Assembly (NCBI GenBank): GCA_900542245.1
Contig: UQMQ01000083.1
Coordinates: 1-10,194, forward strand
Reading direction: 5' to 3'
Length of the DNA: 10,194 nt
Origin: an uncultured Eubacteriales bacterium
GTDB taxonomy: Bacteria > Bacillota > Clostridia > Peptostreptococcales > Anaerovoracaceae
Position numbers and translations under genes: made by a program. Below, in pieces: positions 5,872 through 10,194 of this stretch (its first letter is position 1; each line of letters begins with the position of its first letter). The notes under the pieces are model-generated. The model searched no databases. It was not told where the DNA came from and saw only the letters and a program-made list of their open reading frames with translations.

Positions 5872-6642
5872 ATGGTGAACAAGGTAGAGATATGCGGTGT
5901 GAATACCGCGAAGCTGCCTCTCTACAAAGAGGCGGAAATGATGCAGATGATCGAAAAAATTCAGGCGGGCGATCAGGCGGTCCGCGATGAATTCATCAAG
6001 GGGAATCTCAGACTGGTGCTCAGTGTGATCCAGCGATTTTCCAACCGCGGCGAAAATCCGGACGATCTGTTTCAGGTGGGCTGTATCGGTCTGATCAAGG
6101 CGCTCGACAATTTCGATCTGAGCCATGGCGTGAAGTTTTCGACCTATGCGGTGCCGATGATCATCGGCGAGATCCGCCGCTATCTCAGAGACAACAATGC
6201 GATCCGCGTTTCGCGCTCGATGCGGGATCTTGCGTACAAGGCGCTGCAGACCAAGGAGCTGCTCTCCAATCAGCTGCAGCGGGAGCCGAGCGTGGAGGAG
6301 ATCGCCAAGGCTATGGAGATCGACCGGGAGGACATTGTGCTGGCACTGGAATCCATTCAGGAGCCGGTCTCGCTGTTTGAGCCGGTTTTTCACGATGACG
6401 GCGACGCGCTGTATGTGATGGATCAGGTACAGGATACGAAAAATACCGATCTGCACTGGATCGAAAATCTGTCGCTCTCGGAAGCAATGAAAAAGCTGAC
6501 CCCGCGTGAACGCCATATCCTCAACATGCGTTTCTTTGAAGGTAAAACGCAGATGGAGGTTGCCAAGGAGATCGCGATCAGTCAGGCGCAGGTCAGCCGC
6601 CTCGAAAAGAATGCACTCAAATATATGCGAAAATATGTGTGA
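5872..6642 (+). CDS. sigG: RNA polymerase sporulation sigma factor SigmaG
   Basis: SigmaG drives late forespore transcription after engulfment. The protein has 256 residues against about 260 in B. subtilis. The N-terminal signature NKVEICGVNTAKLPL (3-17) is diagnostic for SigmaG. Region 2 contains GNLRLVLSVIQRFSNRGE (44-61), DDLFQVGCIGLIKALDNFDLSHGVKFSTYAVPMIIGEIRR (64-103) and the NNAIRVSRS segment. Region 3 contains REPSVEEIAKAM (137-148). Region 4 contains LTPRERHILNMRFFEGKTQMEVAKEI and ISQAQVSRLEKNALK. I use ATG 5872. A GTG at 5866 is in frame and sits at a better distance (5 bases) from the GAGGA site at 5856-5860, so the protein may be two residues longer. The frame is open upstream to an ATG at 5785, but that part does not match the family. 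The order spoIIGA-sigE-sigG is widely conserved in spore formers. Confidence 0.96.
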   Translation: MVNKVEICGVNTAKLPLYKEAEMMQMIEKIQAGDQAVRDEFIKGNLRLVLSVIQRFSNRGENPDDLFQVGCIGLIKALDNFDLSHGVKFSTYAVPMIIGEIRRYLRDNNAIRVSRSMRDLAYKALQTKELLSNQLQREPSVEEIAKAMEIDREDIVLALESIQEPVSLFEPVFHDDGDALYVMDQVQDTKNTDLHWIENLSLSEAMKKLTPRERHILNMRFFEGKTQMEVAKEIAISQAQVSRLEKNALKYMRKYV

Positions 6643-6644
6643 AG

Positions 6645-8069
6645 CTATTTCCAAAAATCCAGATCTGCGTCAATGCCTGCGTCTTTTGCAATGAATACAG
6701 GATTTTTGCCGTCTTTTTTCTGTTTGCAGTAGTCCTCTAAACAGAGGAAGGCGGGTTTTGCAAGAATGAGAATGACAGGGAGATTGACGAGTACCATCAG
6801 ACCTTGTGTCATGTCCGCGAGGTTCCAAACCGTCCCCGCATTTGCGATCGCACCGACAAATACGAGGAGTGTCGCCAAGCTTCTGAATGCCAGAATACCG
6901 CCCCTGCTGACCGCTCTGTTCAAGATAAATCGCAGACAGCCTTCGCAATAGGAATAATTCCCGATCAGGGTCGTGAATGCGAAAAGCGACATGGCTGCGG
7001 ACAGGAAGACTGGGCCGAATGCGCCGAGGTTTTCTGCCATGGAGGTCTGCACATAGGCCGCGCCACCGATCTCCGGACCAAAAGAAGCGCCGGAGGACAG
7101 GCACATAAATGCAGTCGCGGTACAGATCAGCAAGGTGTCGATGAAAACAGAGAGCATCTGAACCAGCCCCTGCTTTGCAGGATGGGAAACATCGGCAGTC
7201 GCTGCCGCGTTCGGAGAGGAACCCATACCTGCTTCGTTGGAGTACAAGCCTCTCTTGATGCCGTGCATCATGCAGGAGCCTGTGAAGCCGCCGAAGATCG
7301 CCTTGAAGTCGAATGCGCTTTCAAAGATCATCGCGAACATTTCACCTAAACGGTCTGCGTTTAAAACCAAAACGACCAGCGAAACGAGCACATAAAGGAT
7401 ACCCATAAACGGAACCATGATCTCGGTCGATTTCGTCAGTCTTTTCGCGCCGCCGATGACAATGACGCCGAATAATACCGCAAGGATCGCGCCGATGATC
7501 ATTGGTGTGGTGCCTTTGGTGTAGAAGCCGAATACAGAGAAAGTATCCTGCAGATTATAGGCGGCAAGCATGTTGTATCCTACGGCATAGGTGAGGATGA
7601 TCAGGCATGAGAAAAGTACGCCGAGCCATCTTTGACCGAGCGCATCTCTCATATAGAAGGCAGGACCGCCGTAGCTCGTCCCATCCGCATTTCTTTTCTT
7701 GTAGATCTGAGCCAACGTAGATTCCACGAAAGCAGATGCACCGCCGATGATCGCGGTGATCCACATCCAGAATACAGCGCCCGCCCCGCCCGCACAGATC
7801 GCGGTCGCAACACCGATGATGTTGCCGGTACCGACGCGGGAGGCTGTTGAAACCATCAAGGCACCGAAAGAGGAAATACCGCCTTTCGTTGTAGGCTTTT
7901 CGGTTATGACCTTAAAACATTCTGTAAAAAGACGGGCTTGCATCAATTTTGAACGAATGGTGAGAATGATCCCGCCGGCAAGCAGGAGCAGCGGCACACA
8001 CCATGGCTGATACAAAACACCGCTCACTGTATCGATAAAATTGTTAATAAACTCCATAATCAATTTCAT
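6645..8069 (-). CDS. Alanine/glycine:cation symporter, AGCS family
   Basis: This sodium- or proton-coupled importer of alanine or glycine sits in the cytoplasmic membrane. The protein has 474 residues with about 10-11 membrane helices, normal for AGCS. Family motifs include STASRVGTGNIIGVATAI (74-91), GGAGAVFWMW, FVESTLAQIYK, GGPAFYMRDALG and GLYSNEAGMGSSPNAAATAD, with a short charged C-terminal tail. The ATG at 8069-8067 is preceded by AAGGAG (8083-8078) with an 8-base gap; a second ATG four codons on is less well placed. The stop codon is 2 bp from the sigG stop on the other strand, so the two convergent messages must overlap or terminate inside each other. It is divergent from the NifU-like/GGGtGRT operon. 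Whether it prefers alanine or glycine cannot be read from the sequence. Confidence 0.95.
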   Translation of the reverse strand: MKLIMEFINNFIDTVSGVLYQPWCVPLLLLAGGIILTIRSKLMQARLFTECFKVITEKPTTKGGISSFGALMVSTASRVGTGNIIGVATAICAGGAGAVFWMWITAIIGGASAFVESTLAQIYKKRNADGTSYGGPAFYMRDALGQRWLGVLFSCLIILTYAVGYNMLAAYNLQDTFSVFGFYTKGTTPMIIGAILAVLFGVIVIGGAKRLTKSTEIMVPFMGILYVLVSLVVLVLNADRLGEMFAMIFESAFDFKAIFGGFTGSCMMHGIKRGLYSNEAGMGSSPNAAATADVSHPAKQGLVQMLSVFIDTLLICTATAFMCLSSGASFGPEIGGAAYVQTSMAENLGAFGPVFLSAAMSLFAFTTLIGNYSYCEGCLRFILNRAVSRGGILAFRSLATLLVFVGAIANAGTVWNLADMTQGLMVLVNLPVILILAKPAFLCLEDYCKQKKDGKNPVFIAKDAGIDADLDFWK

Positions 8070-8104
8070 AAGAACGTCTCCTTCTTTTGCGTCCCCGCTA
8101 TCGT

Positions 8105-8133
8105 ATCATATTTTTGAACAAAGTTCAAACAGA
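8105..8133 (-). promoter_or_regulatory. Symporter promoter with embedded palindrome
   Basis: On the minus strand a TATGAT -10 (8110-8105) predicts a start near 8098; the -35 position (8133-8128) reads TCTGTT, which is poor. Between them lies a perfect inverted repeat, TTTGAAC-AAA-GTTCAAA (8113-8129). A palindrome filling the spacer is a typical repressor operator position, so the symporter is probably regulated by an unidentified dimeric DNA-binding protein. Confidence 0.5.
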
Positions 8134-8180
8134 AAAGAGCTCGCCCATTGCAATCCTGGCGGAAACATGGTAACATAGGA

Positions 8181-8203
8181 ATGCATGAAAGCATGCATAT
8201 AAT
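8181..8203 (+). promoter_or_regulatory. Promoter and palindromic operator of the NifU-like/GGGtGRT operon
   Basis: A perfect TATAAT (8198-8203) lacks a good -35 at the normal distance. Immediately before it is a perfect inverted repeat, ATGCATG-AAAG-CATGCAT (8181-8198), which shares its last base with the -10 element. A dimeric regulator bound here would sit in the promoter spacer. An alternative promoter, TTGCAA (8148-8153) with TAACAT (8171-8176), would put the palindrome at its start site. Confidence 0.5.
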
Positions 8204-8260
8204 TTGTTATGCAATTCTGTGCGGCCGCATACGCGCCGATGCGTGACAGCAGGCTGCGCG

Positions 8261-8275
8261 GGTTAACGGTTAACC
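8261..8275 (+). repeat. Perfect GTTAAC palindrome next to the ribosome-binding site
   Basis: GGTTAAC-G-GTTAACC is a perfect 7-1-7 inverted repeat and also a 7-bp direct repeat, because GTTAAC is itself palindromic. It ends 5 bases before the GGAGG site (8281-8285) of the NifU-like gene. In RNA it could form a 5-bp hairpin with a 5-base loop. It may be a repressor site or a translational control element; nothing in the sequence decides between them. Confidence 0.55.
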
Positions 8276-8290
8276 TGACAGGAGGATACA

Positions 8291-8983
8291 ATGATTTATA
8301 CAAAAGAAGTGGAGCACATGTGCCCGGTCAACAAGGGCGCTTATCACGGACCGGCGCCGATCCCGCAGGAGGGAAAGTGGACGCAGGTCAAGGAGATCAA
8401 GGATATTTCGGGGCTGACGCATGGCATCGGCTGGTGCGCACCGCAGCAGGGCGCCTGTAAGCTGACGCTGAACATCAAGGACGGCATCATCGAAGAGGCG
8501 CTGGTAGAGACGATCGGCTGCTCGGGCATGACGCATTCTGCGGCGATGGCAGGAGAGATCCTCATCGGTAAGACGCTGCTGGAGGCGCTGAATACCGACC
8601 TTGTGTGCGACGCGATCAATACGGCGATGCGCGAGCTGTTCCTGCAGATCGTTTACGGCAGGAGTCAGTCCGCGTTCTCGGAGGGCGGTCTGGCAATCGG
8701 CGCCGGACTGGAGGATCTCGGCAAGGGTACCAGAAGTCAGGTAGGCACCATTTACTCCACCAAGGCCAAGGGTCCGCGCTATCTGGAGCTTGCAGAGGGC
8801 TACATCACCGAAGTCGGACTCGATGAAGAGGGAAATATCATCGGCTACAAATATGTCAATATGGGTAAAATGATGGATGCCATCAAAGCCGGTACTGACG
8901 CGCGTGAAGCTATCGAGAAAGCAAGCGGCAAGTACGGCAGATTCGATGAGGCGGTCAAAAAGATCGACCCGAGACAGGAGTAG
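8291..8983 (+). CDS. Iron-sulfur cluster assembly scaffold-like protein (IscU/NifU N-terminal family)
   Basis: The protein has 230 residues. The central part (about 45-145) aligns by eye with IscU/NifU scaffolds: QGACKLTLNIKDGIIEEALVE (C56, equivalent to the first scaffold cysteine), then TIGCSGMTHSAAMAGEILIGKTL (C77, equivalent to the second). The third scaffold cysteine is not obvious; its expected region reads RSQSAFSEGGLAIG. Extra cysteines are at 11, 49 and 106. A C-terminal extension of about 80 residues, beginning GTIYSTKAKGPRYLELAEGYI, is absent from ordinary IscU. The ATG at 8291 follows GGAGG with a 5-base gap. The next gene, encoding a GGGtGRT protein, begins 11 bp after the stop, and its ribosome-binding site overlaps the stop codon. 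A role in binding or transferring an Fe-S cluster is inferred from family membership; the usual cysteine desulfurase partner is not in the window. Confidence 0.85.
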   Translation: MIYTKEVEHMCPVNKGAYHGPAPIPQEGKWTQVKEIKDISGLTHGIGWCAPQQGACKLTLNIKDGIIEEALVETIGCSGMTHSAAMAGEILIGKTLLEALNTDLVCDAINTAMRELFLQIVYGRSQSAFSEGGLAIGAGLEDLGKGTRSQVGTIYSTKAKGPRYLELAEGYITEVGLDEEGNIIGYKYVNMGKMMDAIKAGTDAREAIEKASGKYGRFDEAVKKIDPRQE

Positions 8984-8994
8984 GAGGCGCGAGG

Positions 8995-9993
8995 ATGATT
9001 ACATTTGAAAATTACGACAGAAAGATAGAAAAAATCAACAAGGCCCTTGCAGCCTACGGCATCGCTTCCCTCGAAGACGCGGAGAAGCTCTGCAAGGAGA
9101 AGGGCATCGATCCGTACAAGATTGCCCGGGAGATCCAGCCGATCTGCTTCGAGGATGTATGCTGGGCGTATGTCGCGGGCGCGGCGATCGCCATCCAAAA
9201 AGGCTGCAGCAAGGCAAATGAGGCGGCGAAAGCCATCGGCGAAGGGCTGCAGGCGTTCTGCCTGCCGGGTTCTGTGGCAGAGGACCGCAAGGTCGGTCTC
9301 GGACACGGCAATCTGGCGGCGATGCTGCTCAGTGAGGAAACCGAATGCTTCGCGTTTCTGGCGGGCCATGAGTCGTTTGCAGCCGCGGAGGGCGCAATCG
9401 GTATCGCGAAATCTGCAAACAAAGTACGGAAGAAACCTTTGCGTGTCATTCTGAACGGTTTAGGCAAAGATGCAGCACAGATTATTTCCCGGATCAACGG
9501 TTTCACCTATGTGCAGACACAGTTCGATTACTATACCGGTGCGCTTGCGATTGTGCGTGAGATCCCGTACTCTAAGGGAGAACGTGCGGAAGTACGCTGC
9601 TACGGTGCGGACGATGTGCGCGAGGGTGTTGCCATCATGCACAAGGAGGGCGTGGATGTTTCCATTACCGGCAATTCCACGAACCCGACCCGTTTCCAGC
9701 ATCCGGTCGCAGGCACATACAAAAAGGAATGTATCGAACAGGGCAAGAAATATTTCTCCGTTGCCAGCGGCGGCGGTACAGGCAGAACGCTGCATCCGGA
9801 CAATATGGCAGCAGGTCCTGCCTCCTACGGCATGACCGATACCATGGGGCGTATGCACTCTGACGCGCAGTTCGCAGGCTCGTCCTCTGTTCCGGCGCAC
9901 GTTGCCATGATGGGCTATGTCGGCATGGGCAACAACCCGATGGTCGGCGCGACCGTCGCGGTGGCAGTCGCGATCGAGGAAGCGATGAAATAG
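8995..9993 (+). CDS. GGGtGRT-family protein of unknown function
   Basis: The protein has 332 residues and contains the family-defining motif SGGGTGRT (258-265) followed by LHPDNMAAGPASYGM. The glycine-rich C-terminus reads GYVGMGNNPMVGATVAVAVAIEEAMK. Other segments that look conserved are VGLGHGNLAAMLL (100-112), FLAGHESFAAAEGAIGIAKSANKVR (121-145), VILNGLGKDAAQIISRI (151-167) and ITGNSTNPTRFQHPVAG (224-240). Cysteines lie at 33, 51, 56, 71, 89, 118, 202 and 246. There is no signal peptide; it is probably cytosolic. AGGAGG (8982-8987) lies 7 bases before the ATG. Family members are typically encoded beside a NifU-like scaffold gene, as here, which suggests an Fe-S-related role; the glycine-rich motif could bind a phosphate or nucleotide (inference only). 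The gene ends before a strong terminator. Confidence 0.9.
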   Translation: MITFENYDRKIEKINKALAAYGIASLEDAEKLCKEKGIDPYKIAREIQPICFEDVCWAYVAGAAIAIQKGCSKANEAAKAIGEGLQAFCLPGSVAEDRKVGLGHGNLAAMLLSEETECFAFLAGHESFAAAEGAIGIAKSANKVRKKPLRVILNGLGKDAAQIISRINGFTYVQTQFDYYTGALAIVREIPYSKGERAEVRCYGADDVREGVAIMHKEGVDVSITGNSTNPTRFQHPVAGTYKKECIEQGKKYFSVASGGGTGRTLHPDNMAAGPASYGMTDTMGRMHSDAQFAGSSSVPAHVAMMGYVGMGNNPMVGATVAVAVAIEEAMK

Positions 9994-10046
9994 GCAGCTC
10001 CGCTGTATGCCCGCTGCAAAAATCTGACTTACGGCAAAATACAATC

Positions 10047-10087
10047 AGACCCATCCTTATGCGCAAAACGCGCGGGATGGGTCTTTT
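10047..10087 (+). terminator. Intrinsic terminator of the NifU-like/GGGtGRT operon
   Basis: A perfect 10-bp stem AGACCCATCC/GGATGGGTCT (10047-10056 with 10075-10084) encloses an 18-base loop that can itself pair (GCGC...GCGC). The 3' arm runs into TCTTTTG. It lies about 55 bp past the stop codon. Confidence 0.9.
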
Positions 10088-10155
10088 GCGTGCGAACGAT
10101 GCGCGAAAAAAGACGAACCGGGGCACCGCAGCTGTCGGGCACATATACTCTGATT

Positions 10156-10194
10156 ATGGGTTATGGGGGAAAAAGATCGATGCATAGGGAATCC
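10156..10194 (+). other. Possible start of a further plus-strand gene, cut by window end
   Basis: After the terminator, a frame beginning ATG at 10156 or ATG at 10180 (MHRES) stays open to the edge. GGGGGA (10165-10170) lies 9 bases before the second ATG and could serve as a ribosome-binding site. TATACT at 10144-10149 could be a -10 but has no -35. Only 5-13 codons are visible, so this may be chance. Confidence 0.2.

Noticed and set aside
5848..6654. A 268-codon open frame antisense to sigG
   Set aside because: It mirrors the strongly conserved sigG codons, is rich in His, Leu and Arg in the way antisense frames are, and has no ribosome-binding site or recognisable domain. The frame antisense to sigE (4992-5615) is rejected for the same reason.
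8113..8129. LexA (SOS) box upstream of the symporter
   Set aside because: The Gram-positive LexA site is GAAC-N4-GTTC; here the spacing is 3 and the downstream gene is not a DNA-repair gene.
8070..8290. Glycine riboswitch or T-box before the symporter
   Set aside because: The predicted symporter leader is only about 29 bases, and the region shows simple palindromes rather than the multi-helix pattern of a riboswitch.
10142..10149. SigmaE- or SigmaK-type -10 (CATATACT) near the window end
   Set aside because: It partly matches mother-cell consensus sequences, but no matching -35 is found at the required distance and the downstream gene is not visible.
1..10194. CRISPR arrays, insertion sequences, tRNA or rRNA genes
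   Set aside because: No regularly spaced repeats, transposase-like proteins, terminal inverted repeats or structural RNA signatures were seen.

Overview
The window looks like a chromosomal stretch of an endospore-forming, mainly anaerobic Firmicute, most likely class Clostridia, with moderately GC-rich coding regions. The main evidence is the spoIIGA-sigE-sigG sporulation cluster. An AGCS amino-acid symporter, a NifU-like/GGGtGRT gene pair and a ferredoxin-thioredoxin-reductase-like module fit the same group. I see no phage, insertion-sequence, CRISPR, rRNA or tRNA signal. All gaps between genes are under 300 bp.

Left part (1-2180, all minus strand): a Crp/Fnr-family regulator (850-1506) ends in a clear intrinsic terminator. 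Downstream of it is a tight three-gene operon: a small protein with the CxC/CxC/CxC cysteines of ferredoxin:thioredoxin reductase (FTR), a 2[4Fe-4S] ferredoxin, and a membrane Fe-S protein cut by the window edge. The operon promoter has a TATGAT -10 and no good -35. A perfect inverted repeat, TGTGAC-GAA-GTCACA, is centred about 41 bp upstream of the predicted start. The recognition helix of the neighbouring regulator carries the CRP-type R-E-x-x-x-R pattern that reads TGTGA. Together this suggests a local regulator activating a redox-relay operon. A six-helix HdeD/DUF308 membrane protein lies upstream of the regulator.

Middle part (2416-6642, plus strand): rarA (mgsA), a AAA+ ATPase of stalled replication forks, has its own promoter and a strong terminator. 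It is followed by spoIIGA, sigE and sigG. SpoIIGA is the membrane protease that activates pro-SigmaE. The spoIIGA promoter region has a Spo0A-box core where the -35 would be, 21 bp from a TATGAT -10. sigE overlaps spoIIGA and encodes an unusually long pro-sequence. sigG is preceded by a SigmaF/SigmaG-type promoter.

Right part (6645-10194): an AGCS sodium:alanine/glycine symporter on the minus strand runs tail-to-tail into sigG with 2 bp between the stop codons. It is divergent from a two-gene plus-strand operon encoding an IscU/NifU-like scaffold protein and a GGGtGRT-family protein. The function of that pair is unknown to me. Their shared 221-bp intergenic region holds three different perfect short palindromes, at the symporter promoter, at the operon promoter and next to the ribosome-binding site. 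A strong terminator closes the operon. The last 110 bp may begin another gene.

The two places most worth study are the Crp/Fnr-FTR-ferredoxin module with its predicted operator, and the NifU-like/GGGtGRT operon with its palindrome-rich control region.
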